Below are positions 1 to 7,248 of a stretch of 8,699 nucleotides of DNA, piece by piece. How positions within the stretch are numbered: the first letter of the stretch is position 1; every line of letters begins with the position of its first letter. Position numbers and translations under genes: made by a program. The stretch is from Acidobacteriota bacterium (GTDB lineage: Bacteria > Acidobacteriota > Blastocatellia > Pyrinomonadales > Pyrinomonadaceae): positions 1 to 8,699 of the forward strand of contig JAHEEZ010000150.1 of NCBI GenBank assembly GCA_024640445.1. The letters are read 5' to 3'. The notes beneath the pieces are model-generated. The model was not told the origin of the DNA, did no database searches, and saw nothing but the letters and a program-made list of their open reading frames with translations.

Positions 1-2
1 GC

Positions 3-224
3 ATTCAGGTTTTGGTCGCGGTCGGATTCGGAATAGCGGTGCTCATCGCAGCAGGTGAGGACGGTTTTGACGCCTTATTCGCAAGGTTCAGTTCGGTTGT
101 GGGGATCGCAAGCTCGATCGCGGGAGCGGCTGGTGTGATGCTTGTCCTGCGGCACGTGAACCAGATCCCTGACGAGCTTTCTGTCGATCCGCCTCCGCCG
201 CCATCGACCTTCGGTCTTGACTGA
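3..224 (+). CDS. C-terminal fragment of an unidentified membrane protein
   Basis: This is the 3' end of a gene that enters from the left edge; the reading frame is open from position 3 to a TGA at 222-224, giving 73 residues. The visible part has two hydrophobic stretches, one at the very start (VLVAVGFGIAVLIAA) and one in the middle (roughly VVGIASSIAGAAGVMLVL), separated by a short acidic, aromatic loop (GEDGFDALFARF). It ends in a polar tail with a run of prolines (DPPPPPSTFGLD). This suggests the last two transmembrane helices of an integral membrane protein with a short soluble tail. No family can be named from so little. A strong intrinsic terminator 46 nt downstream supports a real gene end. 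A TTG at 12 could be read as a start, but the frame continues upstream, so truncation by the window edge is more likely. Confidence 0.6.
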   Translation: MQVLVAVGFGIAVLIAAGEDGFDALFARFSSVVGIASSIAGAAGVMLVLRHVNQIPDELSVDPPPPPSTFGLD

Positions 225-269
225 ACTTCATTCGTATTGATCCGCGTCTGAAGAAGGAGAATTACGAAA

Positions 270-310
270 CCCCGGCCGCCGAGAAGGGCAAAGGCGGCCG
301 GGGTTTTTTT
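270..310 (+). terminator. Strong intrinsic terminator, possibly shared by convergent genes
   Basis: A perfect 11-bp GC stem (CCCCGGCCGCC at 270-280 with its complement at 293-303) encloses a 12-nt loop and is followed by seven T residues (304-310). On the plus strand this is a textbook rho-independent terminator for the gene ending at 224. The flanking AAA/TTT extends the stem to 14 bp. Read on the minus strand the stem is followed by only TTT then CG, so it may stop transcripts from the FG-GAP gene (stop at 425) less efficiently. The rest of the 225-424 gap holds no gene. Confidence 0.9.
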
Positions 311-372
311 CCGGATCGAAGCCAGTATCATTGCTGCCGCATAGTCTTGGCGCCGCTCCGGATATCCTTATG

Positions 373-414
373 CCGGTCCGTGCCGGACCGGGCTGATGCG
401 GCCTCGCAGGCCGC
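373..414 (-). other. Two tandem hairpins just after the FG-GAP gene stop codon
   Basis: Two perfect short inverted repeats lie side by side: 398-404/408-414 (7 bp, 3-nt loop) and 373-380/384-391 (8 bp, 3-nt loop). On the minus strand they follow the TAG stop (425-427) by 10 nt. Neither is followed by a T-run, so they are not canonical terminators. They could protect the mRNA 3' end or act in termination together with the structure at 270-310. Confidence 0.45.
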
Positions 415-424
415 GATTTCCGAA

Positions 425-2569
425 CTATCTGATCGCGGGAACATCGCCATTCGTCCCGAACTGTCTCGCCTCGAGCGCGCCGTCGGTACTCCTCAGGATG
501 TACCAGTTGCCCGTACTCGGCCTGAACACCGCGATGTCTGTCTTGTCATCGGCGTCGAAACGTCCCGCGACCGGTATATCTTCGGAGATACCGAACTGAA
601 CGGATGTTATTCCGCCGTCGCTGCTGCGGTAGATGTACCACACACCGATCGAGGGCCTGAACACGGCGTGGTCGTCTCTTCCATCCCCGTCAAAATCACC
701 CCGGACCGGTCTGTCTTCCGCGACGCCCCACTGGACTGCGGAGAAACTGCTGTCGATACTGCTCAGCTTGTACCATACTCCGTTGCTGGGTCTGTAAACC
801 GAGATGTCCGCTCTGCCGTCGCCGTCGAAATCGCTTGCCACCGGTTTGTCCTCGGGAGAGCCGAACTGGACGGTGATGATGCCGCTGTTGTTGCTCTTCT
901 TCACAAACCATGTGCCGCTCGAAGGCCGGTACACCGCGATGTCGCTGAGACTGTCTCCGTCGAAGTCACCGCGAACCGGTACGTCGGTGCCGTAGCCGAA
1001 CTGTTCGACCGTTTCGCCTCCGTCTGAACTTCGGTTGATGATCCAGACACCGCTGCCGCCGATATTTCTAAAGACCGCCTTATCAGTCTTGCCGTCTCCG
1101 TCGTAGTCAGCGGAAACAGGTGTGTCCGCTGCCGCTCCGAATTCCTGCGCGGAAAAGCCCTGGCTGTTCATCGAGTACCAGGTGGCCGTAGCCGGCCTGA
1201 ACACCGCGAAGTCGTTGGAGCCGTCGCCGTCGAAGTCAGCGCCGTCCGAATGCTGGACGAGCTGTCCGCGGAGTTCGCCCGCAGGGTTGTTCTGGCTGGC
1301 GATCGTCGCGAACCAAAGGCCCGCCCTGATCTGCCCGACCTGCGCTGCGGTCACTGGGATCGTCGCTGTCGCAAAGTTCCCGTTGGTACCGCCGACAACT
1401 CCCAGGTCATAGACAAGTACGGTGTCGCCGAGGTCAGCCTCAATGCGAGCCGCGGTCTGCGAGCTCGAAAGAGAGTGAAACTCGCCTTCGATCGTCGCTT
1501 CCGTCTCGGTGTCATTCAAGAAGACCTTTACCTCTCCGCGTCCGCTCGTACTCACCGGAGGAGCAAACCCGCTGCCGTTCGGATGCGTTTCGAAGTAACG
1601 GCCCTGGCTCGGTGTTCCGCCCGGACTTGGACTCGGAGTCGGGCTAGTCGACCCGAGGAACGTTCCCGAAAGGACTACTGAGCCGTTTCGGCTGATCTCT
1701 ATTCCGGAGCCCGGATTCACGACCGGTACGAACTCACCGCGGTCACTGCGGAGTCTCAAACGACTCTCGCTGTCGCTTTCTAGTGTCATTGATCCGATCG
1801 GGACCCCGTCAACCGTCACTGAGAACTGCGTGCCTGCGGGCAGGCTGATCTGCCTTATGCGGACCTCGATCTCGGTTCGGCTGCTGTGGATCTCGTACGA
1901 AGCGTATCCCCTGGGCAACACACCGTTAATGGTTGCGCCGCCGAGGCTGGCATAGATCTCGCTTTCTCCCGGCGAAGGCGAGGCGGTCGGCGAAGGTGAA
2001 GCCGTTGGAGATGCCGTTGGCGAGGCGGTCGGACTTGCAGTAGGTGAAGCAGTCGGACTCGCGGTAGGTGACGAGGTCGGAGAGGATGTAGGGGAAGGAC
2101 TCGGATTCGGACCGCCTCCGCCAAGCACGCCCGATACCAGCAGGGTGGTGCCGAGCTTAACTTCAACTGTGGAACCGTCGACGGTGACAGGTACGCTTTG
2201 ACCGTCACTCGTTCGCAGCTTCAGCCGGGCTCGCTGGTCGAGAAGGCTCGCCTGGCCGATCTGATTTCCGTCAACAAACATCGTAAGAACGGTTCCGTTT
2301 GCCATATTGACGTCTTGAGCTTCAACCTCGATCTCGCGATTGCCGCTCGGATAAAGCTGATACTCCGCAAAGCCGTGCGGATTCACCGAACCGGACGGTG
2401 ACACAAGATTGGCCTGCCTGATCAGTACCGGGATCTCTCCGCCCATATCTGAATTGAATGCCTCGGAGACCATCGCCACCGGCAGGACTGAAAGCAGTCC
2501 GACCGCGATCGCCAGGGCGACCCAGTTCACGATAAGTCCGCGCTTTGCATTTTCTTTTGTTTTCGTCAT
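425..2569 (-). CDS. Secreted multidomain protein: duplicated N-terminal domain, CHRD-like domain, six FG-GAP/VCBS repeats
   Basis: The product has 714 residues. I start it at the ATG at 2569 because GGAAGG lies 9 nt upstream; an in-frame ATG at 2635 has no ribosome binding site. Residues 1-35 look like a signal peptide (basic MTKTKENAKR, then a hydrophobic core to about 33). Residues 45-149 and 204-304 are two copies of one domain sharing EIEV, GT, VDGxxIG, LxLR and GxxVPV; I do not recognise the family. They are joined by a Pro/Ser/Thr linker (about 155-200) of repeated SPTA. Residues 322-438 resemble a CHRD domain, ending in PAGELRGQL. Residues 443-714 hold six FG-GAP/VCBS repeats of about 45 residues with calcium-loop motifs starting at 445, 488, 535, 580, 625 and 670, each followed by an A/SVF/YR motif; these probably fold as a beta-propeller. 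The last loop is degenerate (RFDADDKTD). It is probably an extracellular or cell-surface protein. The role is unknown. Confidence 0.9.
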   Translation of the reverse strand: MTKTKENAKRGLIVNWVALAIAVGLLSVLPVAMVSEAFNSDMGGEIPVLIRQANLVSPSGSVNPHGFAEYQLYPSGNREIEVEAQDVNMANGTVLTMFVDGNQIGQASLLDQRARLKLRTSDGQSVPVTVDGSTVEVKLGTTLLVSGVLGGGGPNPSPSPTSSPTSSPTASPTASPTASPTASPTASPTASPSPTASPSPGESEIYASLGGATINGVLPRGYASYEIHSSRTEIEVRIRQISLPAGTQFSVTVDGVPIGSMTLESDSESRLRLRSDRGEFVPVVNPGSGIEISRNGSVVLSGTFLGSTSPTPSPSPGGTPSQGRYFETHPNGSGFAPPVSTSGRGEVKVFLNDTETEATIEGEFHSLSSSQTAARIEADLGDTVLVYDLGVVGGTNGNFATATIPVTAAQVGQIRAGLWFATIASQNNPAGELRGQLVQHSDGADFDGDGSNDFAVFRPATATWYSMNSQGFSAQEFGAAADTPVSADYDGDGKTDKAVFRNIGGSGVWIINRSSDGGETVEQFGYGTDVPVRGDFDGDSLSDIAVYRPSSGTWFVKKSNNSGIITVQFGSPEDKPVASDFDGDGRADISVYRPSNGVWYKLSSIDSSFSAVQWGVAEDRPVRGDFDGDGRDDHAVFRPSIGVWYIYRSSDGGITSVQFGISEDIPVAGRFDADDKTDIAVFRPSTGNWYILRSTDGALEARQFGTNGDVPAIR
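1970..2101 (-). repeat. In-gene 12-nt tandem repeats encoding a Ser-Pro-Thr linker
   Basis: This stretch codes for residues 157-200 of the FG-GAP protein, dominated by the four-residue unit SPTA/SPTS, so the DNA has a 12-nt period with synonymous drift between copies. Such linkers separate folded extracellular domains and change length easily by slippage in multiples of 12 nt without breaking the frame. Confidence 0.75.
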
Positions 2570-2701
2570 TGTCTGATACCTTCCTTGCACTGAATTCTGT
2601 TTTTTCTGAGCCTTCTGGAAAATTAATCCCGGCATATCAGTAAGACAGTGCGGTCCGTGGAGGAAAAAAGACAGGGAGATGAAAAAAAGTGAGATGGGGG
2701 A

Positions 2702-2799
2702 GTGAATCGTGGATGGTGAATCGTAAATCGTGAATGGTGAATCGTAGATCGTGAATGGTGAATGGTGAATGGTGAATCGTGAATGGTGAATCGTGAAAT
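2702..2799. repeat. Heptanucleotide tandem array (GTGAATS), 14 units
   Basis: Fourteen contiguous 7-nt units run from 2702 to 2799. Most are GTGAATC or GTGAATG in a mixed order, with variants GTGGATG, GTAAATC, GTAGATC and a final GTGAAAT. The mix of C- and G-ending units makes it an ordered pattern and not a simple microsatellite. It resembles in kind the short tandemly repeated repetitive (STRR) heptamers described in cyanobacteria. A 65-codon reading frame running through it translates to a repetitive peptide and is not a gene. Confidence 0.9.
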
Positions 2800-2849
2800 G
2801 AAGAGGAAGGTTTCCCGCAAAGGCGCGAAGCCGCGAAGGGGAGACAGGA

Positions 2850-2883
2850 ATCAGTACCCGTGGCTACCTCTACGGGTACTGAT
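2850..2883. repeat. Perfect 12-bp palindrome with 10-nt loop
   Basis: ATCAGTACCCGT at 2850-2861 pairs perfectly with ACGGGTACTGAT at 2872-2883 around the loop GGCTACCTCT. It lies 34 nt past the S8 protease stop. Read on the minus strand no T-run follows, so it is not a standard terminator, although it could stabilise the 3' end of the mRNA. Its form is that of a REP-like dispersed palindrome. Confidence 0.8.
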
Positions 2884-2888
2884 CTCTT

Positions 2889-2917
2889 CCATTCACGATT
2901 TACGATTCAACGTTCAC
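2889..2917. repeat. Inverted copies of the GTGAATS heptads
   Basis: Four heptads in the opposite orientation to the main array abut the stop codon of the S8 protease gene. Read on the minus strand they are GTGAACG, TTGAATC, GTAAATC and GTGAATG. The 21 nt at 2889-2909 are the exact reverse complement of 2717-2737 inside the main array, so the two can pair across a 151-nt loop that contains the 12-bp palindrome. Confidence 0.85.
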
Positions 2918-4284
2918 TAAGGAGATGTTTGACACGCGCTCGGGTTCGAACCGCAAGCGGTATTGTTCAATGCACAGAGAGCATCAAGCCTGGAAGTGTC
3001 GATGGAGTAACCTCTGGAATTCAGGAAGCAGGCCCACGTCACACCCGTGTCGTCCAGGCGGTTAACCATCTGTGGCGGGGTCAGAAGAGGCTCGTGTGAC
3101 TTGACCAGCGCCGCGACCCCTGCGGCGACGGGTGCCGCCATCGAAGTCCCGCTCCAGGTCGCATACCTCCCTCCCGGAATCGCGCTGACTATCCCCTCGC
3201 CGGGCGCGACCAGGCGAATGAACCTGTCGTTCCCGCTGCCGTCTGTCGACATTGTCGAGAAGGTTGAAAGCTTGTCGAATTTGTTGCTGGAACCGACGCC
3301 TATCTGCGGGTCGATCCGGTTGCCGGAAGGATAGACCGGGGAAGAGTTGCCTCCGTTGCCGGCGGCTGAAACTACCATTATCCTGTTCTCCCCCAATTCT
3401 CCGAATGTCTTTCCGTCGATCGTCATTCCGTCGTCGCAGGCGTCGATTATGTCTTCAAGGAGATTCGGGTTATTGGGGTAGCCGAAGCTGATGTTCGCGA
3501 TCTCCGCTCCATTCTGCGCTGCCCAGATTATCGCCGCTGTAACCCTCCAGAGATCTCCGACGCCGTCCTGGTCCAGCACCCGGATCGGCATTATCTTCGC
3601 TTCCGGCGCAGTCAGCGCGATGATCCCCGCGACATGCGTGCCGTGCCCGTAGACAGGGTTTGTGTAGTAGCTTCCGACCTCCGAAGGATCGGAGTCGTTA
3701 TCGACGAAATCAAATCCGGGAACCAGGCGGCCCGCGAACGCGGGGTGGTTAAGGTCAATGCCCGTATCGAGCACTGCCACCGTTACTCCTGCGCCTTTCG
3801 ATATTTGGTGCGCCTGGGGAAGGCGTATCTTCTCCGGAAACCACTGCTTGGAGAAAGATTTGGAACTGCTTCCGATCGCCCAAGACCTGCCGATCGCCCA
3901 CGATCTTCCCAGAGACCAGGCTAGGCCTTGCCTCTCGACCGCTGAAAGCTTTCTGTTTACTTCCGGTTTAGCGATACGCGCATCCGAGGCCATCGCGGCA
4001 ACGATCTGTTCGGCAGTCTGACTTGTCTTTGTCAGATCGACCGCCATTCGATATGTGGCAGGTGTGCCCACCTGTCCGAGAGGCGTCGGATTCAGGCCGT
4101 ATTGAGTCGAGACGGCAGGAAGATCAGCCGGGACCGCAAGCTGGAATATCACCTCGTTCGGGACGCAGTCAGTACACGTGCCCGGTCCCTGGGCGTTCTT
4201 TTGGCCAAACGCGTTAAAGACGGCGATCGCTGCCAGCAGCGCGGCCGCGAATGACATCGCGAGTTGTTTTCCGGATAAGTACAT
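2917..4284 (-). CDS. Secreted subtilisin-like serine protease (peptidase S8)
   Basis: The product has 455 residues. The ATG at 4284 is chosen because AGGA lies 7 nt upstream and the protein then opens with a good signal peptide (MYLSGKQLAMSFAAALLAAIAVFNAFG). The in-frame ATG at 4365 would bury that signal behind 27 residues. Residues about 42-113 resemble an inhibitory/chaperone propeptide of subtilases. The catalytic domain (about 155-400) carries the full triad: Asp173 in VLDTGID, His214 in GHGTHVAG and Ser381 in SGTSMAAP, with the oxyanion Asn310 in AAGNGG. An insert repeats GRSWAI twice (126-137) just before the catalytic domain. Seven cysteines (37, 40, 283, 419, 437, 444, 451) mostly sit at the two ends and could form disulfides outside the cytoplasm. 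It lies 92 nt after the TPR-CHAT stop with no terminator between them, so co-transcription is likely. Substrates are unknown. Confidence 0.95.
   Translation of the reverse strand: MYLSGKQLAMSFAAALLAAIAVFNAFGQKNAQGPGTCTDCVPNEVIFQLAVPADLPAVSTQYGLNPTPLGQVGTPATYRMAVDLTKTSQTAEQIVAAMASDARIAKPEVNRKLSAVERQGLAWSLGRSWAIGRSWAIGSSSKSFSKQWFPEKIRLPQAHQISKGAGVTVAVLDTGIDLNHPAFAGRLVPGFDFVDNDSDPSEVGSYYTNPVYGHGTHVAGIIALTAPEAKIMPIRVLDQDGVGDLWRVTAAIIWAAQNGAEIANISFGYPNNPNLLEDIIDACDDGMTIDGKTFGELGENRIMVVSAAGNGGNSSPVYPSGNRIDPQIGVGSSNKFDKLSTFSTMSTDGSGNDRFIRLVAPGEGIVSAIPGGRYATWSGTSMAAPVAAGVAALVKSHEPLLTPPQMVNRLDDTGVTWACFLNSRGYSIDTSRLDALCALNNTACGSNPSACQTSP
3874..3909 (-). repeat. 18-nt tandem duplication inside the S8 protease gene
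   Basis: The 18 nt at 3874-3891 and 3892-3909 match at 15 positions, beginning with an identical GATCGCCCA. They encode GRSWAI twice in a row (residues 126-137), in the junction between propeptide and catalytic domain. Confidence 0.8.
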
Positions 4285-4376
4285 CTTTCTTTCCTGCCAA
4301 TTTGTCGGTTGAACGTTCTTCCAAGACACAGTGCGGAAGAGGGATCCAAAAAGACAGTCAGTCATCGGGCGGCATA

Positions 4377-7172
4377 TTAATGCCTTCCGATAATACCAAA
4401 AGGCGCCCAGAAATATGGGTGGACTTCTTCACCGATCATTTTTATCCTTTCGAGATTCAATGATGCCGATACCGAGAGCCCCCGTTGCAGTCCCCGGTAC
4501 ATTCCGCCCATCAGCCGCGCCGTCGATTCGTCATCGACGGTCCAAAGGCTTAAGACTATTCTCGCCGCTCCGGCGGCAAGGAATCCTCGCGCAAGACCGA
4601 GGATCTCGCTTCCGGGGTAGACCCTGTTCAGACCGGTTTCACACGCGCTAAGCGTGACAAGCGCGGCGTTTATGTTTTGAGCGCAGATGTCACGGACGGT
4701 GATGAATCCGTCAGACAGGTGAAGGCTTGAAAAGAGCGGATTCTCGGGTCGGAACCTGCCGTGGCAGGCGAGATGGATCACGGGAAAGCCCGGCGCACGC
4801 GAAACGTAGTTCCCGAATGTGGCATCTGTTGCGGTGAAGACACTCGCGTTCGCGAAAAGTCCGGCGACCGCCGCGACCTCATCCTCGACATTTGGGATAT
4901 TCTCATCGGCGTAACCGATCACGAGCGCGGAAGAGGGTTCGGGAAGATCGCGAGAGGCGAGAACCTCCCAGACGCCAGCCCCCGGGGCCGTCACGATCTC
5001 CCTCTTTTCCGCTTCATACCGGACGCCGTCATAAAGAGCGTGAAATGGGACGTAGTTTAGCGCTCCCGACGGCACGACGATCAGGTCTTTGTCACTGATC
5101 GCGCCCTCCAGCGGACGGATCAGCATCTCATACAGCTCCGACAGACAGGCGTCCGCCCTCGACTTTAGGCTGGCGCCGAAACTCTTGATCGCATCCCCGC
5201 CGTAACGCATGGAGCCAAACTGGAACTGAAGTGACTCGAGGGCATCGGACACCGCTTCCGAAGTCGCCAGCGCATCGACATGGTCGATCCCGTCCGAGGT
5301 GACGACAAACGCCGAAAACACGCCCTCGCTTTCAATGAACTCGACCAGCGCACGGCCTGGGCCGAGACGTCCGATCACGGAATCGACCGAAAGATCAAAT
5401 CCGTTCCGGTCCGTGTGGGATGCCGTGCTCGCCAGCCGGCGCGAGGCTTCCGAAAGCCTCCTTTCCCGATCCGCGATCTCTTGTCTCAGGCCTTCAAGCT
5501 CGCCTTCATCAGCCCTATTCAGGCGGCTGTAGAACCAGTTCAGATCTTCGCGAATTTCGCGCACTTCTCCCGCCAATTGTGAGCTTTCCTCCCGTTGATC
5601 GGGGGCAGATGCCTTGCGGACAGACTCCGCTAGCGTTCTCGACCTCGCGCGCTCGACCATCTCGAATGCTTCCCGGATCCGTCCCGCCGCAAGATAGATC
5701 CGCGTCAGGTTGTCATAGGGAGCGAGCTTGTCGGCGAGATATGCCATTCGGAACTCTTCAGCGGCAATAGGCTCGCGCATTGACTCGATCATAGAAACGG
5801 CGTCGGAAAATTCGCGTTCCGCAGTGACGTAGTCGCCCAGGTCGAGCGACACCAATCCCAAAGAACTAACCGCCGACATGCCTATTTTCGGAAGGTCCGA
5901 ATCCATAGCCTCCAACCGGGCTGCCCTGAGCACTTCGGCCGCCTCTTCGAACCTGCCCAGCCGCCGCAGGGTTTCTCCCCTAAGCACCGCGGCTTCCAGA
6001 GCCAGGCGGATATTCTCACCGGCGAGGCGCGCCGCCTGGTCAAGTATTTTCAAGGCCTCTTCATCTCGTCCGGAAAGGGATTCGATCCTGGCTTCGTCGA
6101 TCAAAACGGACGAAATGCGGTACGGATTGCCTTCAGCTTCGAACAGTTGCGCCGAACGCCGCAGTTCTTCACCGGCCTCTGCCAAGCGGCCCAGGTCAAG
6201 AAGAATGCGTCCAAGGTCGCTGCGTGAACGGGCCTCCTCGCTTTGGAGCCCCAGTTTTGAAAGATCTGCCGCCGCCTTTTGTTGGATCCCGACCGCTTCT
6301 TCAAGGAGATTCAAGGTCTGGTAGATCTCCGCGATCTCAAGTTCCGCGATGGCGCTCTGGTGCGGCATTTCCAGTTCTTCAAACTTTCTTCGGGAATGCT
6401 CGAGAAGCCTCAGCGCCTCATCGTAACGGCCCCGGAACGTCGCAAGGTTCCCGAGACTCGCTTCGATCTCCGCCTCCGTCACTTTCATTCCCGCGGAACG
6501 CGCCGAATCGAGCGCCGTGGCGTAATGTTCCTCCGCTTTTCTGAAGTCGTTGAGTTCGGTGTAAGTGTGGGCGAGGTCGTTCTCGGCAAGTGCCTGCCAT
6601 TCGGTCTCGCCGGCCTTTATGAAACGGTTCCGTGCCGAGATCCCATAGCGTTCCGCTTCGCGCAGATCGCCGCGGCGTGAGCTTATGTTGCTTAGATTGA
6701 GCTCGATTTTCCCGGCCGCAAGCAGGTCGCCTTCTTCCTCGAAGATCTTCAGGGCGTCAAGGCCTGTAGAAACCGCCTCTTCGTAGCGTCCGAGCAGAGC
6801 GAGCGGGATCAAAGAAGCGACCGAAGCCTGCGCGGATTCATAACGCTTTCCGATCGACGCAAAGCCGTCGACCGACTTCTGAAGTTCACGCACCGCCGAT
6901 GCGACCTCGCCCTTGGTCAGTTCCGAAATGCCCGAAACCCAACATGCCAGGGCGTCGATTTCCGGCGAAACGCAGATCGATGCGAGCGCGGCGATGGAAT
7001 CCGATGCCGCCCGCGCTTTGACCGGCTCGTTGTTCCAGGTCTCGTAGCAGATCTCTTTCAGCTTGTAAGCGAGTCCGGTATCCGCATGAGAAGTGTGTTC
7101 CTCAAGAAGCCGCAGCCTGTCCCCGGCGTTCTCAGCCGAAACCAGCCGTCCCGCAAGTTCCTTTCTGTCCAT
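4377..7172 (-). CDS. TPR-CHAT protein: caspase-like cysteine protease on a TPR scaffold
   Basis: The product has 931 residues and no signal peptide or membrane segment, so it should be cytoplasmic. Residues about 80-470 form a TPR solenoid in which the GxYxEA-type helix turn recurs at 88, 128, 168, 208, 248, 288, 328, 368, 406 and 446, a nearly exact 40-residue period; another lies at 497. A charged, probably coiled-coil stretch follows (about 528-585). The CHAT domain fills 600-931, with catalytic His804 in IHLACHG and Cys844 in LSACETG, and the conserved GLARGFLAAGAARIVLSLW and WAPFGIIG segments. CHAT domains belong to the caspase/separase fold. The TPR part would bind a partner or sense a signal. 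The ATG at 7172 is the only plausible start: an in-frame TAA lies 18 nt upstream. It lacks a clear ribosome binding site and follows a TATAAT box by 14 nt. The substrate is unknown; the neighbouring 164-aa protein and the sigma factor are candidates by position only. Confidence 0.93.
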   Translation of the reverse strand: MDRKELAGRLVSAENAGDRLRLLEEHTSHADTGLAYKLKEICYETWNNEPVKARAASDSIAALASICVSPEIDALACWVSGISELTKGEVASAVRELQKSVDGFASIGKRYESAQASVASLIPLALLGRYEEAVSTGLDALKIFEEEGDLLAAGKIELNLSNISSRRGDLREAERYGISARNRFIKAGETEWQALAENDLAHTYTELNDFRKAEEHYATALDSARSAGMKVTEAEIEASLGNLATFRGRYDEALRLLEHSRRKFEELEMPHQSAIAELEIAEIYQTLNLLEEAVGIQQKAAADLSKLGLQSEEARSRSDLGRILLDLGRLAEAGEELRRSAQLFEAEGNPYRISSVLIDEARIESLSGRDEEALKILDQAARLAGENIRLALEAAVLRGETLRRLGRFEEAAEVLRAARLEAMDSDLPKIGMSAVSSLGLVSLDLGDYVTAEREFSDAVSMIESMREPIAAEEFRMAYLADKLAPYDNLTRIYLAAGRIREAFEMVERARSRTLAESVRKASAPDQREESSQLAGEVREIREDLNWFYSRLNRADEGELEGLRQEIADRERRLSEASRRLASTASHTDRNGFDLSVDSVIGRLGPGRALVEFIESEGVFSAFVVTSDGIDHVDALATSEAVSDALESLQFQFGSMRYGGDAIKSFGASLKSRADACLSELYEMLIRPLEGAISDKDLIVVPSGALNYVPFHALYDGVRYEAEKREIVTAPGAGVWEVLASRDLPEPSSALVIGYADENIPNVEDEVAAVAGLFANASVFTATDATFGNYVSRAPGFPVIHLACHGRFRPENPLFSSLHLSDGFITVRDICAQNINAALVTLSACETGLNRVYPGSEILGLARGFLAAGAARIVLSLWTVDDESTARLMGGMYRGLQRGLSVSASLNLERIKMIGEEVHPYFWAPFGIIGRH

Positions 7173-7186
7173 ATGAAAAGGTGTTG

Positions 7187-7192
7187 ATTATA
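7187..7192 (-). promoter_or_regulatory. Perfect TATAAT -10 box for the TPR-CHAT gene
   Basis: On the minus strand TATAAT ends 14 nt before the TPR-CHAT ATG. With a usual spacing from -10 to start of transcription the 5' leader would be only about 7 nt, so the mRNA would be nearly leaderless, in keeping with the missing ribosome binding site. No good -35 TTGACA is present at 16-18 nt (TCTGTG, TTCTGT or TTTCTG); that region overlaps the T-tract of the terminator upstream. Confidence 0.5.
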
Positions 7193-7213
7193 GCAGGACG
7201 AGGGTAGGCACAG

Positions 7214-7248
7214 AAAAAGCGGTGAAGGTTCTCCCAATCCTTCACCGC
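7214..7248 (-). terminator. Intrinsic terminator after the 164-aa protein gene
   Basis: A perfect 10-bp stem (GCGGTGAAGG at 7219-7228 with its complement at 7239-7248) and a 10-nt loop is followed, on the minus strand, by TTTTT (7214-7218). It begins 33 nt past the TGA of the 164-aa gene, and ends 41 nt before the TPR-CHAT start. It should end most transcripts of the sigma/small-protein pair and leave the TPR-CHAT gene dependent on its own promoter or on read-through. Confidence 0.88.

Larger units (their letters stand above)
2570..2916. other. 347-nt gene-free spacer built from repeats and palindromes
   Basis: There is no credible gene between the FG-GAP start and the S8 protease stop. Going left to right it holds: the 5' leader of the FG-GAP gene (2570 to about 2690) with the ribosome binding site; the heptad array 2702-2799; a stretch of repeat-like character, with CGCAAAGGCGCGAAG at 2816-2830; a 12-bp palindrome at 2850-2883; and inverted heptads at 2889-2917. 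Single units similar to the CAGGAGA heptads upstream of the sigma gene occur near 2671 and 2841. I found no convincing promoter. The length and repeats argue that the FG-GAP gene is a separate transcription unit from the protease upstream. Confidence 0.7.

Noticed and set aside
347..1027. 226-codon plus-strand reading frame opposite the FG-GAP repeats
   Set aside because: It is the antisense shadow of the repetitive VCBS coding sequence; the minus-strand frame has clear domains and a ribosome binding site.
2623..2820. 65-codon minus-strand frame rich in FTIHHSR repeats
   Set aside because: It is a translation of the heptad array, with no domain, no ribosome binding site and no support as a protein.
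2850..2883. Intrinsic terminator for the S8 protease gene
   Set aside because: The stem is strong but no T-run follows it on the minus strand.
4285..4365. N-terminal extension of the S8 protease from the ATG at 4365
   Set aside because: It would put 27 polar residues before a good signal peptide and has no suitably placed ribosome binding site, while the ATG at 4284 has one.
5878..6324. 148-codon plus-strand frame opposite the TPR region
   Set aside because: Low-complexity Ser/Arg-rich antisense translation of the TPR-CHAT gene.
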